NCBI GenBank assembly: GCA_013696395.1
Contig: JACCYQ010000228.1
Location: forward strand, 1-45,337
DNA length: 45,337 bases
Direction: 5' to 3'
DNA from: Chitinophagaceae bacterium
Lineage (GTDB): Bacteria > Bacteroidota > Bacteroidia > Chitinophagales > Chitinophagaceae
Position numbers and translations under genes: made by a program. Below the pieces are notes generated by a model, which saw nothing but the letters and a program-made list of their open reading frames with translations, searched no databases and was not told the DNA's origin. This document shows, one piece after another, positions 33,287 to 42,709 of this stretch; positions within the stretch are counted from its first letter, which is position 1; each line of letters starts with the position of its first letter.

Positions 33287-34957
33287 ATGAGTGAAGAAAA
33301 GAGCCTGAATTTTTTGGAAGAGATCATAGATGAACACCTTAGAGAGGGTAAATATAAATCAATTGTTACCCGATTTCCGCCTGAACCCAATGGCTATCTG
33401 CACATAGGACATGCTACCAGTATTTGCCTGAATTTCGGGTTAACAAAAAAATTTGAAGGTTATACTAATCTCCGATTTGATGATACTAATCCGGTAACAG
33501 AAGAAACGGAGTATGTTGACAGTATTAAAGAGGATATAAAATGGCTGGGGTTTGAATGGAAGCATGAATTATATGCATCCGATTATTTCGATAAACTCTA
33601 TGAATTTGCCACAATACTTATTAAAAAGGGACTGGCTTATGTGGATGATTCTACCTCTGCTGAAATTGCAGCTATGAAGGGAACACCTACTGAAGAAGGT
33701 AAAAACAGTGTTTTCAGAAATCGTAGCATTGAGGAAAATCTTATTCTTTTAGAACAAATGAAGAATGGTGATTTCCCAGACGGAAGCCGGACTTTACGTG
33801 CTAAAATCGATATGGCATCCACAAACATGCTGATGAGAGATCCTGTTATGTACCGGATAAAACATGCGAGCCATCACCGTACCGGAGATAAATGGTGCAT
33901 CTATCCGATGTATGATTTTGCACATGGACAAAGCGATAGCATTGAAGAAGTCACTCATTCTATTTGTACGCTGGAATTTGTACCACACCGTGAACTTTAT
34001 GACTGGTTTATAGAAAAGCTGGAAATATATCCTTCCAAACAATATGAATTTGCCAGGAGAAATATGACTTATACGGTAATGAGTAAACGAAAATTACTAC
34101 AATTGGTCAATGAAAAACATGTTGAAAGCTGGGATGATCCCCGCATGCCTACCATCAGTGGTTTGCGAAGGAGAGGGTATACTCCTGAAAGTATTCGGGA
34201 TTTTTGTGAAAGAGTAGGAATCTCAAAAAGAGAAACACTGATCGAAATGGGTTTACTCGAATTTTCCGTTCGGGAACACCTGAATAAAATTGCACTCAGG
34301 CGGATGGTTGTTTTTGATCCTTTAAAAATTGTCATTACAAATTATCCTCAGGGTCAATCTGAAAACATGGTTAGTGATAATAACCCGGAGGATGAAAACT
34401 CAGGTACCCGGGAAATTCCTTTCAGCCGTGAGTTGTATATCGAGAAGGATGATTTTATGGAGAATCCTTCCAAAAAATATTTCAGGCTTGCACCGGGACA
34501 AATGGTTAGGTTGAAATCTGCTTACATAATTAAATGTGAAGAAGTGATTAAAGACAGCAGCGGAGAGATTACTGAATTACATTGTTCATATTTACCAGAA
34601 AGTAAAAGCGGATCAGATACAACAGGTATTCATGTAAAGGGAACATTGCATTGGGTTAGTATTCCTGATGCAATAAGCGCCGAAGTGCGATTATATGACC
34701 GATTGTTCAGGGTAGAGGATCCATCTAATGAGGATGGTGATTTTAAGGATTACGTAAATCCGGATTCTTTAAAACTGGTAACTACTGTATATGCTGAACC
34801 TGCGCTTAAGCATGCACGTTTTGAAGATCGTTACCAGTTTATCCGGAAGGGATATTTTGTATTAGATAAGGATACCAGCCCCAGCAGGATGGTGTTTAAT
34901 CGCACAGTAACATTAAAAGACAATTGGGCTAAGGAGCAGAAAAAAAAAGTTGATTAG
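33287..34957 (+). CDS. glnS: Glutamine--tRNA ligase
   Basis: A 556-residue class I aminoacyl-tRNA synthetase that charges tRNA-Gln. The HIGH motif is at 39-42 in PPEPNGYLHIGHATS, and the second signature is VMSKR at 264-268. The family segments FDDTNPVTE and LEFVPHRELYDWF are present. The C-terminal half is the two-barrel anticodon-binding domain with an ETGLLEFSVREH-type junction. The length matches bacterial GlnRS. Its presence indicates that direct glutaminylation is available rather than only the GatCAB amidotransferase route. A bidirectional terminator follows. Confidence 0.97.
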   Translation: MSEEKSLNFLEEIIDEHLREGKYKSIVTRFPPEPNGYLHIGHATSICLNFGLTKKFEGYTNLRFDDTNPVTEETEYVDSIKEDIKWLGFEWKHELYASDYFDKLYEFATILIKKGLAYVDDSTSAEIAAMKGTPTEEGKNSVFRNRSIEENLILLEQMKNGDFPDGSRTLRAKIDMASTNMLMRDPVMYRIKHASHHRTGDKWCIYPMYDFAHGQSDSIEEVTHSICTLEFVPHRELYDWFIEKLEIYPSKQYEFARRNMTYTVMSKRKLLQLVNEKHVESWDDPRMPTISGLRRRGYTPESIRDFCERVGISKRETLIEMGLLEFSVREHLNKIALRRMVVFDPLKIVITNYPQGQSENMVSDNNPEDENSGTREIPFSRELYIEKDDFMENPSKKYFRLAPGQMVRLKSAYIIKCEEVIKDSSGEITELHCSYLPESKSGSDTTGIHVKGTLHWVSIPDAISAEVRLYDRLFRVEDPSNEDGDFKDYVNPDSLKLVTTVYAEPALKHARFEDRYQFIRKGYFVLDKDTSPSRMVFNRTVTLKDNWAKEQKKKVD

Positions 34958-34996
34958 TTGATTAGTTAATCAGTATGGTTATTGACTGATGTAAAT

Positions 34997-35030
34997 AAAA
35001 AAACCGCCGGCAATTTGCTCGCGGTTTTTT
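34997..35030. terminator. Bidirectional terminator between glnS and the metalloprotease gene
   Basis: AAAAAAACCGC (34997-35007) pairs with GCGGTTTTTT (35021-35030) around a 13-base loop. A-run and T-run lie on both sides, so it can serve both convergent genes. Confidence 0.85.
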
Positions 35031-35045
35031 ATTTTTTTTGAAAAT

Positions 35046-37604
35046 TTATTTTTTGCCTTCCAAAACATCATTGATGCGATCCTGAACATCCATTAAATGA
35101 GCACGGCTGGTTGTTTCTTTATACAATGGTAGTGCGGCACGTATATCGGCAGCGAGTAAACGTAATTGTAATTTAGCTACTGACATGGCATCATTGGTTT
35201 TGCTGTAATTAGCAGACGATGCACCAAAGCGACCGGCAGCAGCAGCAGCTCCGGCAGGTGCTGGTTCCAAATTGGTAATTAATCTTTCAACGAACATTTT
35301 CTGTAGGTTTCTGCGATAAATATCTATTGGTTTCCGTACCGCTAATTCACTCCAGATACCTTTGCGTAAATCTGTAACCATTTCGATGGCTGTGTAAGGC
35401 GCATTGGATTCTTCTTCAAAACGAAACAGCTTTTCAAATGTACTGTTGCCTAATAAACGACTTAAAATTACATTCTGAACATTGCTGACCGTATTCAATT
35501 TATTATTTCCTGTATAATTAGAAATATTATTATCAATCAGCCATGAAGGTGTTGTAAAAAGTTGTTTTTGCAAAAAAGCCATCGCTTCTTTTTGTTTTGT
35601 CTCGGGCACAAATTCAATTACTGTTCCACTTTGTTCAACTGTTTTTGGAGTGGTCATGATGCCCCCGATATTTTTGGCAGCATGTCCCATGTATCTGCCA
35701 AACTGAGTTACAACCTGGCTATATAATTCATTAAGGGTTGTATAATCTTTGTTTTCTTCTTTTGACCATTCTGGTAATTTTTCTAAAATGCGTTGCAGAT
35801 TTTTAATGCCATATCCACTTGCAATCATTGCATTATCTCCAAGGTCTTCATTCTGAGTACGGGGATCATCAGGATCACTTTCCGTTCCAAACCACAGGCG
35901 TTTATCTTTTAATTTTTCTATCGTCAGTTTATTTAAAATAGGAACTTCTGCTTCTGGTGATTTTGCCTGCGGAAACCAGCGGTAGCCCCATTCAATAGCC
36001 CAAATATCATAATCTCCGATTCTTGGGAATAATCCTGATTCAGCAATACTATCTTCAGGCTGGGCTACATAATTAAAGCGGGCATAATCCATGATAGAAG
36101 GAGTGTGTGCATTCGCTTCAACCCATGCTTTATTTCGCAGATTCTCAACGGGAACACTAGATGAAGAACCGAAATTATGACGGAGTCCTAATGTATGACC
36201 CACTTCATGTGAAGACACAAAGCGGATTAATTCTCCCATCAGCGAATCTTCGAACTGAATATTACGGGCACGTGGATCAACCGCTGCTGTTTGAATGAGG
36301 TACCAATTGCGTAATAAACTCATTACGTTGTGATACCAATTAATATGTGATTCAAGTATTTCACCAGTTCGTGGATCGTGTACGTGAGGACCACTGGCAT
36401 TTGGAATATCTGAAGGTTTATATACAATGGCTGAATAATTTGCGTTTTCGATGCTCCATTCCGGATCGTTCAATGGTGCCTCTTTTGCAAATATGGCATT
36501 TTTGAAACCCGCTTTTTCAAAAGCGATCTGCCAGTCATTTACACCAGCAATCAGGTAAGACACCCATTTTTTTGGAGTGGCAGGGTCAATATAAAAAATG
36601 ATTGGTTTTTTAGGTTCAACCAGCTCACCCCTTTTATATTTTTCAATGTCTTCTGTCTTCGGTTCCAGTTTCCAGCGGGTTATCATACGAACTCGTTGCA
36701 CTCCCTGAGGATTAAGATCAAAATCAGTATAACCTGTTGAGAAATACCCGATACGTGGATCAAAATAACGGGGTTGCATAGTCGAAGAAGGTAACAGTAA
36801 CATGGAACTGTTCAATTCGTATGTGGTTGGAGTACCTGTTGATCCCATTGCAGAACCGGAACTGGTCGCTTGTCCGGGAGCAGCGGGGGGTGTGCGCATA
36901 TAAGTTTTAACCGTTTTAACCTGTATGTTTGACGGGTAAGATTTTATATCAAGAATATAGGAATTATCTTTTTGATATTGATTTAATCCGAGAGATCTTT
37001 TAGTGCGACTGGCGAAAAACAGAATATCATTATCGCCCATCAAATAATCTGTTACCTCTATTACCGAGCCCATATTGTAAGTAAGTGAATCTTTTGAATA
37101 TGCCTTAATATCAAATGAAGCTACAATAGGATGGAGGTTCGAATTTAGTACAGAATAATACATGCCTCCAACAGAATCTCTTGAACTCTCCTGGTATGAT
37201 ATGCTTTTCAAAAAGATCTTATTGTTTGGACCTTTTTCAAAAGAAATAACATTATCACCGATCTGGTCACCGGCATAACCAGCAAATCCGGAACGGGCGC
37301 CAGCAGCAGCTTTTGAAATACGATTTACAACAAGTATTTCCCTGCCTAAAACAGAATCAGGAATTTCAAAATAATATTTATCATCTACTTTATGCGTAAC
37401 CAATAATCCTGTTTGAGTCCTTGCTTGTGCAGTGATTATTTCACGATATGGTTTGGGTCCGGTGTTTCGTGCGGCGTTTGCCAGTGCCGTGGTTTCCGGT
37501 GTAGATGCCGGTTTGGAATTTCCGCGGTCTGGTCTTTGTGCAATGGCAATTGTAGCGCATGTAATCAGGCAAAAAGTAAGGGTGCATTTAACAGAAATCA
37601 TCAA
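35046..37604 (-). CDS. Secreted zinc-dependent metalloprotease (DUF5117/DUF5118 type)
   Basis: An 852-residue exported protease. The signal peptide ends in TIAIAQ near residue 23. The zinc signature HEVGHTLGLRH is at 466-476 (HExxHxxGxxH), with a probable Met-turn in APSIMDYARF further on. The regions before and after the zinc site match the DUF5118 and DUF5117 modules seen in Bacteroidota extracellular proteases. It probably acts outside the inner membrane. The C-terminus has no CHU_C or other sorting domain that I recognise. The two-component system upstream on the same strand may control it, but the gap of 452 bases makes an operon unlikely. Confidence 0.92.
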   Translation of the reverse strand: MMISVKCTLTFCLITCATIAIAQRPDRGNSKPASTPETTALANAARNTGPKPYREIITAQARTQTGLLVTHKVDDKYYFEIPDSVLGREILVVNRISKAAAGARSGFAGYAGDQIGDNVISFEKGPNNKIFLKSISYQESSRDSVGGMYYSVLNSNLHPIVASFDIKAYSKDSLTYNMGSVIEVTDYLMGDNDILFFASRTKRSLGLNQYQKDNSYILDIKSYPSNIQVKTVKTYMRTPPAAPGQATSSGSAMGSTGTPTTYELNSSMLLLPSSTMQPRYFDPRIGYFSTGYTDFDLNPQGVQRVRMITRWKLEPKTEDIEKYKRGELVEPKKPIIFYIDPATPKKWVSYLIAGVNDWQIAFEKAGFKNAIFAKEAPLNDPEWSIENANYSAIVYKPSDIPNASGPHVHDPRTGEILESHINWYHNVMSLLRNWYLIQTAAVDPRARNIQFEDSLMGELIRFVSSHEVGHTLGLRHNFGSSSSVPVENLRNKAWVEANAHTPSIMDYARFNYVAQPEDSIAESGLFPRIGDYDIWAIEWGYRWFPQAKSPEAEVPILNKLTIEKLKDKRLWFGTESDPDDPRTQNEDLGDNAMIASGYGIKNLQRILEKLPEWSKEENKDYTTLNELYSQVVTQFGRYMGHAAKNIGGIMTTPKTVEQSGTVIEFVPETKQKEAMAFLQKQLFTTPSWLIDNNISNYTGNNKLNTVSNVQNVILSRLLGNSTFEKLFRFEEESNAPYTAIEMVTDLRKGIWSELAVRKPIDIYRRNLQKMFVERLITNLEPAPAGAAAAAGRFGASSANYSKTNDAMSVAKLQLRLLAADIRAALPLYKETTSRAHLMDVQDRINDVLEGKK

Positions 37605-38056
37605 TTAATAGTTTTATCGGGTGTGGTAAAAAAAAGAAGTGAATGTAGTTAAAAAATTCTACTTACAGGTGTGCTTTTTACAGCATTTTATAAGCGGTCG
37701 ATGCAGCGTATGTAAAATATCTGAAGTATGTAAATTTTGTAATAAAGTCAGCAGTCAACAGTAAAAGTTGCACCTGTTTTGATTTTTCTGGACCTGTATG
37801 CCTGCCGAATGTAAAAACTTTCAAATTCTTAAATGCTTACATTATTCCTTCCTGGTTTAAATTGTCTGTTTGTTTTATTTTCCGGCTGTTGAATATCCAT
37901 TGGTCTTCCGTTGTGTCACTCTCTTGTGCATTTTGTTCTTTATGCAGCTTTTACTGATAACCGTAACCTTAAAAGGGGTCATTAGCCTTTCCCTTCATCA
38001 GATAAAAAATGGGTGAGGTACGTAACGGATTAACAATGCATTAAATTACAGGCGTA
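37605..38056. other. Long intergenic region with GTATGTAAA direct repeats
   Basis: No gene or RNA is apparent. It is the probable promoter region of the metalloprotease gene. GTATGTAAA occurs at 37708-37716 and 37726-37734 (18 bases apart), and GAATGTAAA at 37807-37815. These lie 104 to 211 bases upstream of the protease start. Confidence 0.5.
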
Positions 38057-38830
38057 TCAAAATTTGTAAAAACGCTTTACTCTTTCCAGGAAACCATCTT
38101 TTTTTCTCCGGGCTATTTCTAATTCGGTACCATCTGAAAGTATGACAGATCCTCCTTCGCCCCGACGATATTCTTTTACATGCAGCAGATTTATCAGCCA
38201 TGATTTATGAATCCGGAAAAACCCGGCATCTTCCAGCGATTTTTCATACTCCTGCAAGGTTTTTACCGTACAGATAACCTGTTGGTTGGCAAAATGAAAA
38301 TTGCAATAGTTGCCCGAGGCTTCGCAATATATAATATCTTTTAGCGCTACTACCTGGAAACCTTTGACAGAACTGATGCAGAACCGCATGTTTTGCGGAG
38401 AATCTTTATGTTGCACATTATGAAGAAAAGTTTCCACATTTTTATTACTCGTCTTTTCCAGAATTCTTTTTTGTGCTCTTTTTACCGCATTAATTAAAAG
38501 CAGATCATTGACGGGTTTCAGCAAATAATCTACGGCGCTGAAATGAAATGCCTCTATCATGTATTGATTGTGCGCCGTTACAAAAATGATTTCAAAAGTA
38601 AAATCCTGTAGCTCATTTAATAAATCTAAACCGTTTTTAACGGGCATTGCAATATCGAGAAACACCAGTTCGGGATCTATGGATCTTATTTTTTGAATGG
38701 CCTCGTCAGCGCTACTGCAGCTTGCAGCGATTTTAACATCAGGACAATGAAGGGACAGTAATTTTTCCATTGTACTTAAGCCACGCGGTTCATCATCTAC
38801 TAAAACAACGTTGAAGGGTGTTGGTCTCAT
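38057..38830 (-). CDS. LytTR family DNA-binding response regulator
   Basis: A 257-residue regulator with an N-terminal receiver (phosphoacceptor Asp59 in LVFLDIAMP, acidic pair Asp12-Asp13, conserved lysine in DYLLKPVN) and a C-terminal LytTR DNA-binding domain (about 150-255, with EKSLEDAGFFRIHKSWLINL). It overlaps the upstream kinase stop by four bases (ATGA), typical of a two-component pair. LytTR regulators usually bind two direct repeats upstream of targets. The metalloprotease gene downstream is a candidate target. Confidence 0.95.
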   Translation of the reverse strand: MRPTPFNVVLVDDEPRGLSTMEKLLSLHCPDVKIAASCSSADEAIQKIRSIDPELVFLDIAMPVKNGLDLLNELQDFTFEIIFVTAHNQYMIEAFHFSAVDYLLKPVNDLLLINAVKRAQKRILEKTSNKNVETFLHNVQHKDSPQNMRFCISSVKGFQVVALKDIIYCEASGNYCNFHFANQQVICTVKTLQEYEKSLEDAGFFRIHKSWLINLLHVKEYRRGEGGSVILSDGTELEIARRKKDGFLERVKRFYKF

Positions 38831-41800
38831 ATGTCATTAAAGGTTAATGGTAATTTAAGTGTTACGCTGGTTCCTGTTTCGGCAGAAGTAAATAAGTTGC
38901 CTTTATCTTCAATCACAAGACTACAGTGTAATTTATATTTTTCATTAAGTATTTGCATTCTCTGGCGGACATTTGCAATTCCCACCGGAGTGTGTGGGGC
39001 TATCATCTCACTTCTGTTTTTCTGTGATGCCGCAATCCCGATTCCATTATCTTCTATCACGCAGATTAGTTGATTTTTTTCTCTTAAGAAAAAGATATCT
39101 AATTTCATAGGGACTTTATTTTTTGGAGGACCATACCAAATTGCATTTTCAATAAAGGGTTGTATCAGCATGGGTGGCATCAATACTTCATCAGGATTAA
39201 GTTCACCTGATATTTCCATACTGTAAATAAAACTATCTGTTCGTATACTTTCCAGTTCCAGATAGAGGCTGAGATATTCCATGTTTTCCCGTAATGTAAT
39301 AAATGTCCGCTGTGAATGATCCAGGTTTAGCCGTATCAGGTGGGCATAATTGCTGAGATAACGTGATGCATTTTTCTTTTCATCATTCAGCACCATTTCC
39401 ATAATACTATTCAGCGAATTGAAAACAAAATGCGGATTCATCTGCGCATGCAGGGCTTTCATTTCTGTTTTGGCTAATAGCCTGTCAATGTTCGCTTTCT
39501 TATTTATTTGTTTTATTCTGTAGCGGTATAAAAAATAAATGAGAGCTGCTAAAAAAACTGTGTTTGCAAAAATAAACCAACCCGTTTTCCAAAAAGGAGG
39601 GGCAATTGAAAAATAAAATGATTTTATTTTTTCCTGCCCGGATTTAGAAGTTGCTTTTAATTGTATCGTATACTTTCCTGAGGATAAATCGGTAAAGTTA
39701 ATGCTATGTTGATTGCCGAGGCTGGTCCATGTTTCCGCTTTATTTAGTTTATATGCAAACTCATAATCCTTTCCAGATTCAAAATCAATCACCGTATAAT
39801 TAATAACAAAATTATTTTCTCCTGATTTTAATGCGATGCCATTTTTGGGGTTAAAAAAGGTTTTACTGTTATTAATAATTATATTTTGAATCAGGATTTC
39901 ACTACTCGTTTTTTCGGTTTCGGTCTGGGTGCCGGAAAATTTAATAAGCTCATTTTTGCATAAAAGATAAAAGTACTCCCCCGCCGCATCATAATAGATG
40001 TATGCAGCTGTTGGCTTATGCTGTGGTAAGCCATTTTTGTAATCATATGTAACAGATTTTTTTTCAAGAACATTAAAACTTCCAACCCTGGTCCGGTATG
40101 CTATCCACAACGTGTTATTTATAACCGGGCTCAGGGATTCAAGATTGTCTGAAGCCAGGCCATCATTCATATTATACTGAATAAATTTCTTTTCTTTTAT
40201 CTGGTATTGCAGCAGTCCGTTTTCTTCATTGTGAAGCCAAAGTGAGCCATTATTATCCGCACTTAGCAATAGAATATTATCATTGAATTTTTTGGGCCCG
40301 CCGTATACTGTTATCAATGTGTCGAATATTTCTTTTCGGCTGTTCCATCTTGCAAGCGAATGACCACCAAACCAGGTATCGCCATACGAGTCGCGGATCA
40401 CCTGTTTTATTCTGTTAAACGGGACGGCAGGATTTGTTTTTGTATTAAAATGACGGAATGTTCCGGAAGCAGGATGATATCGGACAACTTCGCCGCTAAA
40501 AAAACTACTGATCCATGCATAACCATCATTACCGACAGGAGAAAGTATATTAAGATTCAGACTGCCTAATTCATCGGTGAACCTTTTATCATCAGACAAT
40601 TTTCCATATCGGAATGTTTTAATATCCAGCCATAATAATCCGGTAGTGGAGCCCAGCCACAATGTATCGGGGTGATAGATCTGAATTGATCTGATCTCAT
40701 TCCATGAATTATTTGAACCAAAAAAACTTATTGTTTTTATCAGCTTCATGGTTGCTGCATCCAGGATTGCCAACCCCGTATTTCTTGAAAAACGGCCTGC
40801 GTATAGCTTTTCTTTGTATTTAAACGCACAACTAAAACTTCCGAAAAGATTATCCTTTAGAGAAAGTGGGGAGAAAGAATAAACATTTAGAAAAGGAGTT
40901 GCTAATTTTTGCTGTAGTAATCCATCGGGTGTGCCCGCCCACAAACGTTTTTCTTTATCAACAAAAAGACAATTGATGCGATACGTTGAGAGATATTTTT
41001 TAGGATCAAACCTGATCTGCCCGGTAGCCCTGTCTATATAAAATAACCAGAATCCATGATCAGTTGCGTTTACCACAAAGCTGGTGTCAGATAAGCGGAT
41101 GATTTTACTTTGATAATTTATTTCAGCCCGGCCAATAAATGGCATTGGGCTGTTGATATTTTTTTTTGCAGTATGATCATAGTAAACTATGGTATCTTTT
41201 CCCGCTTTGATAAAAATAAATTCATGAGAACTTAACTGGTATGTTGTAAGCCAGTAATCATCAATAGGTGTGAAGCGCCGGCTGAAAAAACGGAGATCTC
41301 CTTTAACACTGTCAACTATTCTGTAAATTTTCTTTGCTGCGTTATAGTATGCTGTTCCATGTACTCCGGTGTAAATAATATATTCATGATTGGAAACGGA
41401 AAAAATATCTCTGCCATAGCGAATAATTCCCATGGCAACATCAGCTGGTTTGTATGCATCATACCTGAATTGTAATTTACCTGAACTATCATAGATATAA
41501 AACCCGGTCGAGGAAGTAACAGCAAAAGAACCATCCCGGAGTCTTTCCGCATCCCATGCATAATTGAGATAAGTGGAGAAATTGGTGGAATCGGGAATTA
41601 CATAATTGCTGAGTTGATAGTTTTGTGTATTCAATATCTGGAATCCATTGCGGTTGATAATTCCTAAACGATTGGCTGAAATTTTTTTTAACCTGGTGAT
41701 TTTTCTTGAAAGCAGTTGCCGATCGGTTGATGCGGGTTTATAAGTGGCAAATGCATTACCATCAAAAGAGCAAAGACCTACATCGGTACCAATCCACATG

Positions 41801-41955
41801 TATCCCTGCTCATCCTGCTGAAGACAGGTTATATAATTATCCACTAATCCATCTTTTATGGTATAATGAATGAAATCTTTTTCATTAAAAGATTGGGCAA
41901 TGCAAAATAGATTTGCCAAAAATGAAATGAATAAAAAAGTAAAGTAACGGAACAT
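38827..41955 (-). CDS. Propeller-type sensor histidine kinase (LytS-like)
   Basis: A 1042-residue sensor. The start chosen gives MFRYFTFLFISFLANLFCIAQ, a signal sequence, in preference to an ATG seven codons earlier. Several two-component regulator propeller repeats (WIGTDVGLCSFDG, WAGTPDGLL, WLGSTTGLLWLD) form the periplasmic sensor. A Y_Y_Y-like Ig domain (about 715-780) follows, and then a single membrane helix (FIFANTVFLAALIYFLYRYRI). The cytosolic His_kinase domain has His842 in MNPHFVFNSLN and an N-box NAIWYG with DNGIGI in the ATPase. This architecture is common in Bacteroidota for sensing polymers outside the cell. The ligand is unknown. Confidence 0.95.
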   Translation of the reverse strand: MFRYFTFLFISFLANLFCIAQSFNEKDFIHYTIKDGLVDNYITCLQQDEQGYMWIGTDVGLCSFDGNAFATYKPASTDRQLLSRKITRLKKISANRLGIINRNGFQILNTQNYQLSNYVIPDSTNFSTYLNYAWDAERLRDGSFAVTSSTGFYIYDSSGKLQFRYDAYKPADVAMGIIRYGRDIFSVSNHEYIIYTGVHGTAYYNAAKKIYRIVDSVKGDLRFFSRRFTPIDDYWLTTYQLSSHEFIFIKAGKDTIVYYDHTAKKNINSPMPFIGRAEINYQSKIIRLSDTSFVVNATDHGFWLFYIDRATGQIRFDPKKYLSTYRINCLFVDKEKRLWAGTPDGLLQQKLATPFLNVYSFSPLSLKDNLFGSFSCAFKYKEKLYAGRFSRNTGLAILDAATMKLIKTISFFGSNNSWNEIRSIQIYHPDTLWLGSTTGLLWLDIKTFRYGKLSDDKRFTDELGSLNLNILSPVGNDGYAWISSFFSGEVVRYHPASGTFRHFNTKTNPAVPFNRIKQVIRDSYGDTWFGGHSLARWNSRKEIFDTLITVYGGPKKFNDNILLLSADNNGSLWLHNEENGLLQYQIKEKKFIQYNMNDGLASDNLESLSPVINNTLWIAYRTRVGSFNVLEKKSVTYDYKNGLPQHKPTAAYIYYDAAGEYFYLLCKNELIKFSGTQTETEKTSSEILIQNIIINNSKTFFNPKNGIALKSGENNFVINYTVIDFESGKDYEFAYKLNKAETWTSLGNQHSINFTDLSSGKYTIQLKATSKSGQEKIKSFYFSIAPPFWKTGWFIFANTVFLAALIYFLYRYRIKQINKKANIDRLLAKTEMKALHAQMNPHFVFNSLNSIMEMVLNDEKKNASRYLSNYAHLIRLNLDHSQRTFITLRENMEYLSLYLELESIRTDSFIYSMEISGELNPDEVLMPPMLIQPFIENAIWYGPPKNKVPMKLDIFFLREKNQLICVIEDNGIGIAASQKNRSEMIAPHTPVGIANVRQRMQILNEKYKLHCSLVIEDKGNLFTSAETGTSVTLKLPLTFNDI

Positions 41956-42210
41956 GCAGATCAATTCAGTTAGCAAAGGTTCTTAAAATTACTTTCTTAT
42001 TTGTTCATATCTGGTACTGCCGCTCATCATTTTTGAATGAAATAGCCGGCAGTCAGATTATTACAGCCGTTTGTTGATGCCACCCCTCCGCTTGCTGAAA
42101 TAATTGCACAAAAAAAGAATCAACCTGTCTTCCGGAAAAAAAATAAACCCAGCCAATCCGGTACTTCAGGGAATTCCATATTGATTCCGTAATAATTTCA
42201 AAAGAGCATT
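41956..42210. other. Intergenic gap between the sensor kinase and the Tim44-like gene
   Basis: A 255-base divergent spacer. I see no RNA gene or convincing ORF. It must hold the kinase promoter on the minus strand. AACCTTTG there, read on the minus strand, is one mismatch from the -7 box. Confidence 0.4.
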
Positions 42211-42666
42211 ATGAAATTTTCCTGGAGAAACTTAAAAATAGCCATTGCAGGTGCCCGACTCAGCCATCTTGTTCAAAAAAATAAAATATGGGATCATGGC
42301 ACGATGGTAGAAACGGTGAAAATTATTTTTAGCCAGGTGCAGCATGCAAGAAAAGGTAATGAAACAGAAACATTAAGTAAATACATGACACCGTCCGGTT
42401 ATACAGCATTAAAAAAACAAATGCAGGATCTACAGATGAAGGGTAAGCGTTGGCCGGTTCAGCACCCGGAAATTAAAGAAGTGGCTGTATTGGAAGTATC
42501 ACCGGCCAAATATAATGCGCCTGATCATTTTACGGCACTGGTTAGAGAAACAGAGATGTTGGTTGCCGAAGAATTAAATGAAAAAAAGGTAGTAAATGAT
42601 TTTTTGGAACAATGGTCTTTTGTGCGGCAGGGTGATTGGTGGTTGCTTGATGAAATAAGATCATAG
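42211..42666 (+). CDS. Tim44-like domain protein
   Basis: A 151-residue soluble protein. The C-terminal portion VVNDFLEQWSFVRQGDWWLLDEI resembles the Tim44/NTF2-like fold signature (EQWxFVRxxxxWLLxEI), and the preceding KEVAVLEVSPA segment is compatible. It has no signal peptide. Proteins of this fold in bacteria have varied roles. Here function is unknown. It lies 43 bases before the large surface protein gene on the same strand, so they may share a transcript. Confidence 0.65.
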   Translation: MKFSWRNLKIAIAGARLSHLVQKNKIWDHGTMVETVKIIFSQVQHARKGNETETLSKYMTPSGYTALKKQMQDLQMKGKRWPVQHPEIKEVAVLEVSPAKYNAPDHFTALVRETEMLVAEELNEKKVVNDFLEQWSFVRQGDWWLLDEIRS

Positions 42667-42709
42667 TAGCTTAATATAAAAACTAATCTTTTTAATCAAA
42701 ACCTTCTTT

